This document shows positions 7,884 to 18,100 of a DNA stretch of 64,000 nucleotides, one piece after another (the stretch's first letter is position 1; each line of letters starts with the position of its first letter). The notes under the pieces were generated by a model. The model saw only the letters and a program-made list of their open reading frames with translations. It had not been told where the DNA came from and did not search any database. The position numbers were made by a program, and so were the translations under genes. The stretch spans positions 62,001 to 126,000 of the forward strand of contig NZ_AKJT01000001.1 in NCBI RefSeq assembly GCF_000282195.1, read 5' to 3'. This stretch comes from Pseudomonas sp. GM18. GTDB taxonomy: Bacteria; Pseudomonadota; Gammaproteobacteria; Pseudomonadales; Pseudomonadaceae.

Positions 7884-10800
7884 ATGAACGATATGATCGA
7901 TGATGATTTACTGGCGCTGCTGCTGGCCGATGCCGGTGGTCAACCCCAAGGCATAGCCGCCCGCGCACGGAATGCCCCGGCGCCACTCTCCTTTGCCCAG
8001 CAACGGTTGTGGTTTGTCCAGCAACTGTCACCGGACAGTGCCGCTTACAACCTGCCGCGAGTGATGCGCATCACCGGCGCGCTGCAGCCGCAGCGGCTGG
8101 AAATTGCGCTGAACCGGGTACTTGACCGCCACGACATCCTGCGCACGGCGTTCCGCGAGATCGACGGTGTGGCCATGCAGGTGGTCGATGATCAGGCGAA
8201 GTTGGTGCTCGGCCAGGAAGACCTGTCCGCACTGGCCGACGAGGACCGCGCCCGACAGATAGCGCTGCGCATCGAGGCCCAGGCGGGCACGCCGTTCGAC
8301 CTGCGCCAGGCGCCGCTGATGCGCGCGACCTTGCTCAAGATCGGCGCCGAAGAACAGCTGTTGCTGATGAACATGCACCACATCGTTTCCGATGCCTGGT
8401 CCAATGCGATCCTGATGCAGGACCTGAACCGTGCCTTCGCCCAGGCCAGCGACGCAGACGCCCCCCCGCTGCCACGTCCGGCGATTCAATACGCCGACTA
8501 CGCCGCCTGGCAACGCGGTGACTATCTGCACAGCGCGACCTGCGCCAACAGCGCCGACTACTGGCAGAACTATCTGGGCACTCCGTTGCCGACCCTGGAT
8601 ATGCCGGTGGATGTCCCCCGCAGCGCGCAACACCGTCATCCGGCCGGCAAGCATGAGTTCGAATTGCCGGGGTCCCTTTCGGCTGCCCTGAACCGCTTCT
8701 GCCAGCAACAGGGCCTGACGCCTTTCGTGGTCGCGCTCGGGGCCTGGCAACTGTTGTTGAGCCGCTACAGCGGTCAGCAGGACTTTACCGTCGGCGTGCC
8801 GAATGCCACCCGTAATCGCAGCGAAACCCAAGCGCTGGTCGGCTGCTTTGTCAGCAGTCAGGTGTACCGCGTACGCCTCGATCCGTTGCTGTCCGGCAGC
8901 GATTTTCTGCAGCGCCTGCGCCGTGAATCCCTGGCGGCTCTGGACCATGCGGATTACCCGCTGGAGTTGAGTTTCGATGCCCTGCAATTGCAGGCCAGCG
9001 CGCAGGCCAATCCGCTGTTCCAGGTGCTGTTCAACTGGCGTGCCGACAGCGTAGAGCCTGCACCCATCGATCTGGACGGACTGACGCTAGAGTTCCTTGA
9101 CGCGGGGTCGAGCCAGGCCAAGTTCGATTTGTCGCTGGATGTCGCGTACTCGCAACACGGCGTGGCAGCGAGCCTGGAATACAGCCGCGATCTCTACACC
9201 CCCGAGACCATCGAACGCCTGGCGCGGCATTGGCAGAATCTACTTAAGGCACTGGTCGATGATCCTGATCGCGCGCTCGGCGAACTGCCGTTGCTGGGCG
9301 AGGATGAGCGACAGGTGCAGTTGCAGCAGTGGAACCCGCCCGTGTCGGCCCAACCCGAGGAAGGCGTGCATCAATTGTTCGAACGCCAGGCGCTGGCCAC
9401 ACCGCACGCGGTGGCGCTGATCTGCGACGATCTTCAGCTCAGCTACGCCCAGCTCAACGCCGCCGCCAATGGTCTGGCCCACTCGTTGATTGCACAGGGT
9501 GTCGGACCGGAAGTGCTGGTGGGCATTGCCGTGGAGCGCTCGGCGCATATGATTGTCAGCCTGCTGGCGGTGCTCAAGGCTGGCGGCGCTTATGTGCCAC
9601 TGGACCCCGATTATCCGCAGGAACGCCTGACCTGGATGATCGAAGACAGCGGCCTGCGTGTGCTGTTGAGTCAGCGTTCGCTGCTGGATCGACTGCCGGC
9701 AATAGCACGCGTTCAGGTACATTGTGTCGACGACATGGCGGTTCAAGGGTCACTGACCACGCAAAACCCGCTCTGCCGCACCACCGGCCAAAACCTCGCC
9801 TACGTCATTTTCACCTCCGGCTCTACCGGTCGCCCCAAAGGCGTCGGCATCATCCACTCGGCTTTGACCCGTCACGCCGAGGTGGCGCGGGAGTGTTTCG
9901 GCCTGACTGCACAGGACCGGTTACTGCAGTTCGCCACCTGCAACTTCGACGCTTTTGTCGACCAGTTCTACCCAGCCCTGATCTGTGGCGCGTCGGTAGT
10001 CATCCGCGGGCCAGACATCTGGGACGCTGACACCTGGTACCGCGAACTGCTCGATAAACAGTTCAGCGTCAGCGAACTGACCACCACCTACTGGAACATG
10101 CTGGCCAAGCACTTCGCCGCCGCCGGTCAGCGTGACTATGGTGCGCTAAGACAGGTAATCGTCGGTGGCGAAGCGATGCCACCGCAAGGCGTGGCCGCCT
10201 GGGGCGAGGCCGGGCTGGGGCACGTGCAACTGCTGAACATCTATGGGCCGACGGAAACGACCGTGAGTTCCACGGTGTTTGATTGCAGCGACTACGTGAC
10301 CGGGCGCACTGCCCTGCCCCACAGCATGCCGATCGGTCAACCGCTGGCGGGGCGCGCGATTTACCTGCTCGATGGCGGTGGTCAAGCTGTGCCGGTGGGC
10401 GTCGTGGGTGAGCTGACGATCGGCGGCGACCTGCTTGCCCGCGGGTACGCCAATCAACCAGGTCTGACGGCTGAGCGTTTCATGCCCGACCCGTTTGATA
10501 CTCAGGGCGGTGGCCGCCTCTATCGCACCGGCGACCTGGCACGCTACCGCGCCGACGGCGTGATCGAGTACGTCGGCCGGCTGGACCACCAGGTGAAAAT
10601 TCGCGGTTTGCGCATCGAACTCGCAGAGATCGAGTCGAGTCTGCTGCAATCGCCACAAGTACGTGAGGCGGTGGTAGTTGCCCGGGAAGGTTCGACGGGC
10701 ATGCAGTTGGTCGGCTATGTCGTGGCCCAAAATGATGGGTTGAGCGAGCAGCACCAACGCGACCTGCGCGAAACCCTCAAGGCAGAACTCAGGGCCAGCC

Positions 10801-12059
10801 TGCCAGGCCACATGGTGCCCACTCATCTGCTGGTGCTGGCGGCCATGCCATTGAGCCCGAACGGCAAGCTGGACCGCAAAGCCCTGCCGCTGCCTGATCC
10901 GAGCCAGTCGCAGCGCCCTTTCATTGCCCCGGTGACCCCGCTGGAAAAAGCCCTTGCCGAACTCTGGCAGGAAGCGTTGCAGGTCGAACGTGTCAGCCTG
11001 GACGACAATTTTTTCGAACTGGGTGGCCACTCGATCCTGGCTATTCAGTTCATCTCGGCGCTGCATGCCCGCCTCGGGATAAAACTGGCGTTGCAACAAA
11101 TGCTGGCTTACCCCACGATCGAAGTACTGGCCAGGTCCATCGCCCAGGAGCATCAGCAAAACGCGCAATGCGTGGTCGAGCTGAATGCCTCGACTGCCAA
11201 GGCCCCCGAGCTTTTCTGCCTGCACCCCAGCGGCGGTATCGTGTTTTGTTATCAGCCACTGGCGAAGAAACTCGGTCGCCATGCCAGAACCTTCGGCGTG
11301 ATGCACAAGGGCTTTGCTGACAAGGAATCAAGCACACAGAGCTGGGCCGAGATGATCGCAGATTACAGCGCGCAGATTGTCGATCAGCAGCCACACGGGC
11401 CTTATCGACTGATGGGTTGGTCGTTGGGCGGCGCCATCGCCATGGACGTCGCCGCCCACCTTGAACAGCAAGGCCGCGAGGTAAGCTTTCTGGGCCTGGT
11501 CGACACCACTCTGCCGGAACGTGACCTGCCCGCCGACCTGCCGCGCAAGCCTCTGGAAGAAGACAACCCGAACCACCTCAGCGCGCAAAACGAACTGCTG
11601 GCGGCGCTCGAAGTATTCAACCTGATGTTCGCGCATCTGGAACCGGCGGCGGCGAGCTTCATCGCCCGGAACCCGACGGCAGATCTCAAGGCCTTCTATC
11701 GCTGGGCCAGCGAACAGGCGTCGACCGGGGAACAGGAAATGATCGCGACCCTGGAAGGCATCAAGCAAGAGATCATGAACGCGCAAGCCTATGCGATTCA
11801 CGAGCGTCTGGTGGCAGCGTTCGATGCATTCTCGCTGCCGCTGCTCAAGGTCCAGGTCAGTTGCTGGTGGTCGCTGTCGCATAAAACCCTGGAGCAAGTG
11901 CTGTATTCGGAACAACTGCTCAGGGCCCACAACGTGACAGGCCAATTGCACACCTCGATCCACTCACCGCTGCCGCACCGCAGCATGATCTACGCCGAGT
12001 CGCTACTGGAGTCGTTTACCGAAGTGTTCCTCGGCTGCCAGGGCGAGTCATATAGCTGA
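7884..12059 (+). CDS. Terminal one-module pyoverdine NRPS (C-A-T-TE)
   Basis: This 1391-residue synthetase has a condensation domain (about 30-470, HHIVSDAWS near 165), an adenylation domain (about 500-1010, FTSGSTGRPKG and YRTGDLARY), a thiolation domain (FFELGGHSIL near 1045) and a type I thioesterase (about 1105-1391, nucleophile in GWSLGG near 1180). It adds the last residue and releases the peptide, the job of the PvdD C-terminus in P. aeruginosa. The substrate code read by eye is D-A-D-E-I-G-I-V-S, which I cannot assign; two acidic pocket residues could suit a basic amino acid. The 7884 ATG has GAGAG before it; 7812 and 7833 are alternatives. It is probably transcribed with pvdMNOE, while its assembly-line partners are on the other strand. 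Confidence 0.85.
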   Translation: MNDMIDDDLLALLLADAGGQPQGIAARARNAPAPLSFAQQRLWFVQQLSPDSAAYNLPRVMRITGALQPQRLEIALNRVLDRHDILRTAFREIDGVAMQVVDDQAKLVLGQEDLSALADEDRARQIALRIEAQAGTPFDLRQAPLMRATLLKIGAEEQLLLMNMHHIVSDAWSNAILMQDLNRAFAQASDADAPPLPRPAIQYADYAAWQRGDYLHSATCANSADYWQNYLGTPLPTLDMPVDVPRSAQHRHPAGKHEFELPGSLSAALNRFCQQQGLTPFVVALGAWQLLLSRYSGQQDFTVGVPNATRNRSETQALVGCFVSSQVYRVRLDPLLSGSDFLQRLRRESLAALDHADYPLELSFDALQLQASAQANPLFQVLFNWRADSVEPAPIDLDGLTLEFLDAGSSQAKFDLSLDVAYSQHGVAASLEYSRDLYTPETIERLARHWQNLLKALVDDPDRALGELPLLGEDERQVQLQQWNPPVSAQPEEGVHQLFERQALATPHAVALICDDLQLSYAQLNAAANGLAHSLIAQGVGPEVLVGIAVERSAHMIVSLLAVLKAGGAYVPLDPDYPQERLTWMIEDSGLRVLLSQRSLLDRLPAIARVQVHCVDDMAVQGSLTTQNPLCRTTGQNLAYVIFTSGSTGRPKGVGIIHSALTRHAEVARECFGLTAQDRLLQFATCNFDAFVDQFYPALICGASVVIRGPDIWDADTWYRELLDKQFSVSELTTTYWNMLAKHFAAAGQRDYGALRQVIVGGEAMPPQGVAAWGEAGLGHVQLLNIYGPTETTVSSTVFDCSDYVTGRTALPHSMPIGQPLAGRAIYLLDGGGQAVPVGVVGELTIGGDLLARGYANQPGLTAERFMPDPFDTQGGGRLYRTGDLARYRADGVIEYVGRLDHQVKIRGLRIELAEIESSLLQSPQVREAVVVAREGSTGMQLVGYVVAQNDGLSEQHQRDLRETLKAELRASLPGHMVPTHLLVLAAMPLSPNGKLDRKALPLPDPSQSQRPFIAPVTPLEKALAELWQEALQVERVSLDDNFFELGGHSILAIQFISALHARLGIKLALQQMLAYPTIEVLARSIAQEHQQNAQCVVELNASTAKAPELFCLHPSGGIVFCYQPLAKKLGRHARTFGVMHKGFADKESSTQSWAEMIADYSAQIVDQQPHGPYRLMGWSLGGAIAMDVAAHLEQQGREVSFLGLVDTTLPERDLPADLPRKPLEEDNPNHLSAQNELLAALEVFNLMFAHLEPAAASFIARNPTADLKAFYRWASEQASTGEQEMIATLEGIKQEIMNAQAYAIHERLVAAFDAFSLPLLKVQVSCWWSLSHKTLEQVLYSEQLLRAHNVTGQLHTSIHSPLPHRSMIYAESLLESFTEVFLGCQGESYS

Positions 12060-12072
12060 CCGAGCGACGGCC

Positions 12073-12110
12073 AAAAAAAACGCAGAAGCCATGGCTTCTG
12101 CGTTTTTGTT
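12073..12110. terminator. Rho-independent terminator after the terminal NRPS gene
   Basis: CGCAGAAGCC at 12081 pairs with GGCTTCTGCG ending at 12102. The stem is flanked by an A-run (12073-12080) and a T-run (12103-12107), so it can work in both directions. It starts 14 bases after the stop. Confidence 0.9.
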
Positions 12111-12128
12111 TGTGCTTCAGGTAATACC

Positions 12129-12289
12129 GTAGCAGCTGCCGAGCAGCGCGAGGCTGCGTTCGGCTCGGGCCGCGTTCGGACGCAGCAGTCGTAAACCCTG
12201 AATGCACGGTGTATCTGACGGACCGCAGTGCCTGATTTCACGACTGCTTCGCAGCCGAACGCAGCCTCGCGCTGCTCGGCAGCTGCTAC
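12129..12289. repeat. Long inverted repeat (REPIN-like), copy 1
   Basis: The ends GTAGCAGCTGCCGAGC and its reverse complement enclose about 160 bases, with further paired internal segments (GAGGCTGCGTTCGGCT against AGCCGAACGCAGCCTC). Related copies are at 44461-44606 and 59472-59602. There is no ORF inside and no transposase nearby. It lies between the terminal NRPS gene and fpvA. Confidence 0.8.
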
Positions 12290-12296
12290 AAGATTA

Positions 12297-12325
12297 GCCC
12301 GCGCCCCTTGTAAAAGGGCGCGGGC
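12297..12325 (-). terminator. Terminator-like hairpin downstream of fpvA
   Basis: A perfect 10-bp stem (GCCCGCGCCC with GGGCGCGGGC) is separated by nine bases. It lies 28 bases beyond the fpvA stop on the minus strand. The T-run is weak. Confidence 0.55.
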
Positions 12326-12352
12326 CGGGACTTTGACGCGAGTGCAAAGGAC

Positions 12353-14833
12353 TCAGAACTGCGGTGTGTATTTCACGCTGAACATCACGTTGCGTGGATC
12401 ACCGTAGTTGTTGTTGCCGTTAATCTGGTTGTAGGCCGCTGCGAAGTAGGTCTTGTCAAACAGGTTGTTGGCATTCATCGCCAGCTCGATTTCCGGGGTG
12501 AGCTGATAACCGACACGGGCATTCCACACGGTATAACCCGGAACGTTGACGGAGTGGTCGTAACCCACCGTGTGGGTCTGGGCGGTAAAGCCCAGGCCGG
12601 TACTCACACGACTCCAGTCGCCGCTCAACTGATAATTGCCCCACACACGCAGCATGTGTTTAGGCGTCCACCAACTGAAGATTTTGCCCTCGTTGGTAGG
12701 GTCGTCGAGGTATTTGGTGGTGTTGTAGGTGTAGCCGGCAAACAGTTGCAGATTGTCGGTCACTTCGCCGCTGATTTCAGCGTCCAGACCCTGGCTGCGC
12801 ACTTTGCCCGATGCCGTCGAGCAATACCAACCGTCGCAGGTTTGCGCACCCAGCGTATTGAGAACGGCACGGTTTTCCTGATCGTAACGGAACAGGGCCA
12901 CGGATGTATTGATCCGGCCATCCATCAACTCGCCCTTGAGACCAATCTCGTAGTTACTACCGACAATCGGTTTAAGTACCGTGCCGGCTGTATCGCGTTC
13001 GGTCTGCGGTGTAAATACGTCGGTGTAACTGGCGTAGACCGCCCATTCGCGGCTCAGGTCATAGACGATACCGGCGTAGGGTGTGACTTCCCCGGTTTCG
13101 TTGGAGGTGCTTTCAGGATTGACGGTAATGCCCGACGAGGTCTCGGTAGACGATTTGTAGCTGTAGTCGTACCAGCTGACCCGCGAGCCGAGCACCAGGG
13201 TCAGATCTTCAACAGGCTTGACCCGCCAACTGCCGTACAGGCCTTTCTGCCGGATGTCGTATTGGCTGGGAGTCCCGCGACCACCACGGCTATTGATCAA
13301 ACCTTCGTAGCTGATCTCCGGACGGTCGTGATCAATGTCGAAGATACTGTCGGAGCTGTTATTGAAGGTTCGGGCGTACTTGTCGTCCGAGGTATATTTG
13401 GAATAGTTGCCGCCCACCATGATTTCCTGCTGCATGGACAAGGCTTCGAACTTGCCGGTGAGGTTCATGTCCAGAGCGACTTTGGTGGAGTCCATGTCCG
13501 TCACGAAGTCAGCGTATTGCACGCCGCTGCCATCGGCATTGATGCCACTGCCGGAAGATTGCACCCGCTGGTTCTTCGCCTTGTTGGTTTCAGTCATGCG
13601 CACGGCGCCGACCTTGAAGGCCCAGTCGTCGTTGAAACGGTGTTCCAGATCGGTGTAGAGCGTGGTGACGTCGATATCCGAATGGTTCCACTTCGCCCCG
13701 GTGTACGTGCTGCGCGGCAGGTCGATGGGTTTACCGTCGGAATAACGCGGGAAGCCGCGGACATTCGAGCGCGATTCGCCGTTGGACTGGCTGACCGCGA
13801 CGCCCACGGTAGTGGCTTCGCTCAGGTCGAAGTCCAGTGCGCCGTACAGCGAGGTGGTCTTGTACCATTCGGAATCAACGAACGTGTGGGTGTCGTCCTG
13901 ATCGGCCACGAAACGTCCACGGATGGTGCCGTTCTGGTTCAACGGCCCGCCGGCGTCCAGTTGCAGACCGTAGTGATCCCAGGAGCCGGCCTTGCCGGTC
14001 AGGGTAACTTTCGGTGCGGCCTGACCGCGCTTGCGCACCAGATTGACCGCGCCACCCGGGCTGCCGGTGCCTTGCAGCAAGCCCGATGCACCGCGCAGCA
14101 CTTCCATGCGATCGAAGAAAATCAAATCCTGCGTGGCCCAGTTGCCCAGCGCGTAAGTGTTGCGCGGGATCGGCACACCGTCGTACTGCCAGTCATCGAT
14201 CTGGAAACCGCGCGAAGAGAGGATCAAACCTCTGCCGACGCCTTGGGCACCGACCAGTCCGGTGGTCTTGTTGGCCGCGTCCTTGAGATCGACGATATCC
14301 TGATCGTCCATTTGCTTGCGGGTCATCACCGTGACCGACTGCGGAATTTCCTTGAGGGTGTGGGTGCCCTTGCCGATGGTCACGGCATTCGAGGTGTAGG
14401 AATTCGAGCCTTCGGTGGTCGCGCTCACCTGTTGCGCGTTGATGGTGGTAGCGCCCAGTTCCAGACCCTCGGTCGAACTGCCGCGTACCAGCATCAGCGT
14501 GTTGCCTTCAAAGCTGTAGTGCACGCCGGTGCCCTTGAGCAGTTCGGCAATGGCCGCTTCGGCGCTCAGTTTGCCGCTGACGCGGTGGCTGCGCAGGTCG
14601 GCGATGTCGGCGGCGTTGTAGATCACCTGCTGATTGGTCTGCGTGCCAAACGCCTGCAGCGCCAGGGGCAAAGGCTGGGCAGGAATGTTGAGGGTGAAGT
14701 CTTCGGCGTGGACCTGCGCGCTGAGCGGCAGCAGGCAAGCCATGCCCAGACCGGCCAACGAGCGACGCGAGCGCAGGGTTCGGGCAATGACCAAGGCCTT
14801 GAACAGAGGTTTCAACTCATGAATTGCTGACAT
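12353..14833 (-). CDS. fpvA: TonB-dependent ferripyoverdine receptor FpvA
   Basis: An 826-residue outer-membrane receptor: signal peptide (LAGLGMACLLPLSAQVHA), then an N-terminal signalling (STN) domain (about 47-125, FTLNIPAQPLPLAL to LMLVRG), a plug with IPQSVTVMTRKQMDDQ, and a beta barrel ending in an aromatic residue (VKYTPQF). The STN domain marks a transducer-type receptor that would signal to an anti-sigma factor such as FpvR, allowing ferripyoverdine to induce its own uptake and synthesis. I chose the start at 14833 because GAGAG lies just upstream and the signal peptide follows; the frame is open to 14941. It follows the NRPS genes on the same strand but a strong terminator separates them. 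No exact PvdS box was found upstream. Confidence 0.93.
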   Translation of the reverse strand: MSAIHELKPLFKALVIARTLRSRRSLAGLGMACLLPLSAQVHAEDFTLNIPAQPLPLALQAFGTQTNQQVIYNAADIADLRSHRVSGKLSAEAAIAELLKGTGVHYSFEGNTLMLVRGSSTEGLELGATTINAQQVSATTEGSNSYTSNAVTIGKGTHTLKEIPQSVTVMTRKQMDDQDIVDLKDAANKTTGLVGAQGVGRGLILSSRGFQIDDWQYDGVPIPRNTYALGNWATQDLIFFDRMEVLRGASGLLQGTGSPGGAVNLVRKRGQAAPKVTLTGKAGSWDHYGLQLDAGGPLNQNGTIRGRFVADQDDTHTFVDSEWYKTTSLYGALDFDLSEATTVGVAVSQSNGESRSNVRGFPRYSDGKPIDLPRSTYTGAKWNHSDIDVTTLYTDLEHRFNDDWAFKVGAVRMTETNKAKNQRVQSSGSGINADGSGVQYADFVTDMDSTKVALDMNLTGKFEALSMQQEIMVGGNYSKYTSDDKYARTFNNSSDSIFDIDHDRPEISYEGLINSRGGRGTPSQYDIRQKGLYGSWRVKPVEDLTLVLGSRVSWYDYSYKSSTETSSGITVNPESTSNETGEVTPYAGIVYDLSREWAVYASYTDVFTPQTERDTAGTVLKPIVGSNYEIGLKGELMDGRINTSVALFRYDQENRAVLNTLGAQTCDGWYCSTASGKVRSQGLDAEISGEVTDNLQLFAGYTYNTTKYLDDPTNEGKIFSWWTPKHMLRVWGNYQLSGDWSRVSTGLGFTAQTHTVGYDHSVNVPGYTVWNARVGYQLTPEIELAMNANNLFDKTYFAAAYNQINGNNNYGDPRNVMFSVKYTPQF

Positions 14834-15130
14834 CGTGCTCTCTATTTTTAGTTGAAATGGATAGGATCCATGGGCAACCGAGTGCCCTGCCGCTGCCTGG
14901 ACCTGTGAGCCACCTGGATCGGCTGCCATCTCGGGCAACACGTCGCAAGTCGATGACCGGCCCCTCCCCGGGCTCGATCATTTGTCCGGGCAGCGGTAAA
15001 AATGTGTACGGCTGGGAAAAACTGAACCCTGTGGCTACCCTGCCCGGCTCGATTTATCTGCTTACGTAAGTAAGACGCAGCACCGCGCAAAAACCGGAAT
15101 GAGTTTATTTATCATTTGCGCAAAAAGTTC
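14834..15130 (-). promoter_or_regulatory. fpvA upstream region, promoter not resolved
   Basis: About 300 bases separate the NRPS terminator from fpvA. On the minus strand there are two TAAAT elements (about 15107-15111 and 15053-15057), but neither has CGT 16 or 17 bases on. A palindrome CTTACGTAAG (15061-15070) lies between them and may be an operator. No coding sequence is supported. Confidence 0.35.
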
Positions 15131-15168
15131 AAAAAAAAGGCCGACGCGTTGGGCGTCGGCCTTTTTTT
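15131..15168. terminator. Strong bidirectional terminator after the NRPS operon
   Basis: GGCCGACGC (15139-15147) and GCGTCGGCC (15153-15161) form a 9-bp stem with a 5-base loop. An A-run lies on one side and a T-run on the other. It is placed 9 bases beyond the stop of the last minus-strand NRPS gene. Confidence 0.93.
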
Positions 15169-15176
15169 CTGCTACT

Positions 15177-18100
15177 TCAACCGTTTTGTGCAGCCTTGGC
15201 GTTTTGCAGTTGCCGGGCTTTTTCGGTGAGCAACGCTTTTTCTTCGGGGCTCATGTTGTCCAGACGCAACCGCGCCTGGGCCATTTTCTCCAACTGACCC
15301 GGACTGCTTTCCCGGGAGCGCAACGCCGCCGCCAGGCCCGCCACGGTCGGATGGTCAAACACCACGCCCGGCTGGATTTCGCACTGCAACAACTTGCGAA
15401 TCCCGGCCACCAGTTTGATCACCAGCAAGGAATGGCCCCCGGCGGCGAAAAAGTCCCGGTCGATGCCCAGACGCTTAACCCCCAGCAACTGCGCCATGCG
15501 CGTCACCAGCAATTGCTCAAGCGCATCGCGGGGCTGCATGCCTTCATCGTCAGCCGAAGTGGACGCGAGTTGTTGCAAGGCCTTGCGGTCAACCTTGCCG
15601 TTGGCCAGTCGCGGGAAGCTGTCGATCAACTGCAAGTGCTGCGGCAGCATCACACTGGGCAGACGCAGCGCCAGTTCGTCGCGAACGGCATCGAGCAAAG
15701 TCGCCGAAGGCGCCTGATGCGGCACGATGAAAGCGAGCATCCCGTCTTGCGCGGACTGACCTGGCAACACCAGTGCTTGCGCGACCTGCGGCAAACGCAG
15801 TAACTCGGCTTCGATCTCTGCCAGTTCGATGCGGAAACCCCGCACCTTGATTTGCTGATCGCGCCGACCGTGCAACGCAATCGCCAGATCCGGGCGATAA
15901 CGGGCCAGGTCGCCGGTGCGGTACAGGCGCTCCTGCGGATTGAACGGGCTCTGGATGAACACGTGCGAATCGGCCTCGACATTCACGTAGCCGCGGCACA
16001 ACTGCGCACCGCCGAGGTACAACTCGCCCAGCACACCGACCGGCGCCAGTTGCAGGTTATCGTCGAGTACAAACACCTGATTGTTGTCCAACACCCGGGA
16101 CAGAACGCCGGTGTCAGGCACAGCCGCATCCAGATGCAGCGGATGAACCAGCACGCCGACCGTGGCCTCGGTCGGGCCGTAGTGATTGAACACCCGGCAA
16201 TCACTGCGCAAACCGGCGATCCGTTGCACCAATGCCTGGGCAATCGGCTCACCACCCAGCACCAGCGTGCGCGGCAGTTGCGCGCGTTCGCTGTCGAGCA
16301 GCGCGGCCAGGTGCGACGGAACGATCTTCAGGCAATCGATGGCCTGCCGTTGCAGGAAATCGGCAAACAAATTGCCGTCCTGCATTTGCTCATCGCTGGC
16401 CACATGCAGCGCGGCACCGTTGAACAAGGCGCCGAACAGCGCCGTGTTGCCCAGGTCCGCCGCCACCGTGGAGGTGAAGCCGAACTGCTGGCACTGCTCC
16501 AGCCCCAGGGCCTGGCTGACGTGAGCGGTGTAATTGAGCAATTGCTGGTGCTCGATGACCACGCCTTTCGGCACACCGGTGGAGCCGGAGGTGAACAGCA
16601 CGTACGCCGCCTGATCGCCCTGTGTGTCGAGGGTGATGGCCGATGTGCTCGCCGGGGCCGATTGCAGCACACGGTCCACGGTCGCCAGAGGCAACGGATG
16701 ATCGTGCCATTGCGCGATGTGCCCGGCGTCGACCAGCAGCAACGCAGCGCCGGCCTGTTCCAGCATCAAGGCTTGACGGGCTTGCGGCCATTGCGGGTCC
16801 AGCGGCAGGTACGCCGCGCCGATGCGCCACGCCGCGAGCATGGCGATCACCAGCTCCGCCGAGCGTGGCAAGGCCAGCGCGACGATAGCCCCCGGCGCCA
16901 TGCCCTGGGCTTTTAATGCCTGGGCCAACACCTCGACCTTCGCTTGCAACTGCCCGTAACTCAGGCGTTGATCGCCGTCTGTCAGGGCGATGGCTTGCGG
17001 CGTGGTCCGGGCCCAGTCGGCAATGCGTTGCGGCAAGAACCGGCTATCGACCCGTGCTCGCGCTGGCGGGTTGATCGCCAGCAAGCGCTGTTGTTCGGCG
17101 GCTCCCAACACGTTCAGTCGACCGAGTTCGGCGTGAAGATTGGCGACGATGTTTTCGAGCAATACACGCAACTGCGCCAGCAACCCTTCCATCGCCTGAA
17201 CCGAGTAACGGGACGGGTTGTAATGCAGGTGGAACGCGTGGGCGTTGCCCGCCTCGTCCGTTTCCAGTTCAAGCATTAATTCAAACAGTGCTTCGCGCAC
17301 TGCCGAACGCGGAGTCCATTGCAGATCAGCGGACGTCGCGGCTTGCGTGGCCCGGCAAACGGCAAAACCATACGCCGGGCGAGCCGCCGTCGGCGCCAGT
17401 TCAGGCGACCAGTATTCCTGCCACGTACGGTGCTCATCCAGACGCGCCGCCAACTCCGCCACCCAAGTGCTGAACGCTGCATTCGCCGTCAGTGACAGGT
17501 TCAGCGGCAGGGTTTTCTCGAACACGCCCACGGCATCGCTGAAGTATTGGTAATCTTCGCGACTGTCATGCCGCACACCGACCAGCACCTGTTCATGCCC
17601 GCTGAGCCGCCCCAGCAACAGCCACCAGGCTGCTTGCAGCACCACACTCGGCGATTGCTCCAACGACCCGGCCACCTGCTGCAAACCGCTGCGCAGTGCC
17701 GGATCGAGAGTGAGCGTCAGCGATGCAGTGGCCGACGACAATCCAGGATTGCCGTTGCGATAGGCCAGCCACGGAGTACTCAGATCAGGATCGGCGCCTT
17801 GCAGGTGTTCCTGCCAATAAATACGTGCGCCGGCCGCGTCTTCGTCGAGCACCACTTCACTGCGCCATTCCAGGTACTGGGTGAATTCACCGGTCTCTTG
17901 GTCGTCCGCCGCCGTTGGTTGCCCATAGGCCCGCACCAATTGCTGATACAGCAACCGCACGCCGCTTTCATCGAGGCTGTGCCGGGCCAGGCCCAACACC
18001 AATTTCCATTGATCATCGGCCAGGCGATAGAGCACCGCTTGCGCGCCCTCGGATTCACCGACGACAAAAGCACGTTCCGCCCATTCGGTGAGCTGAGCCT

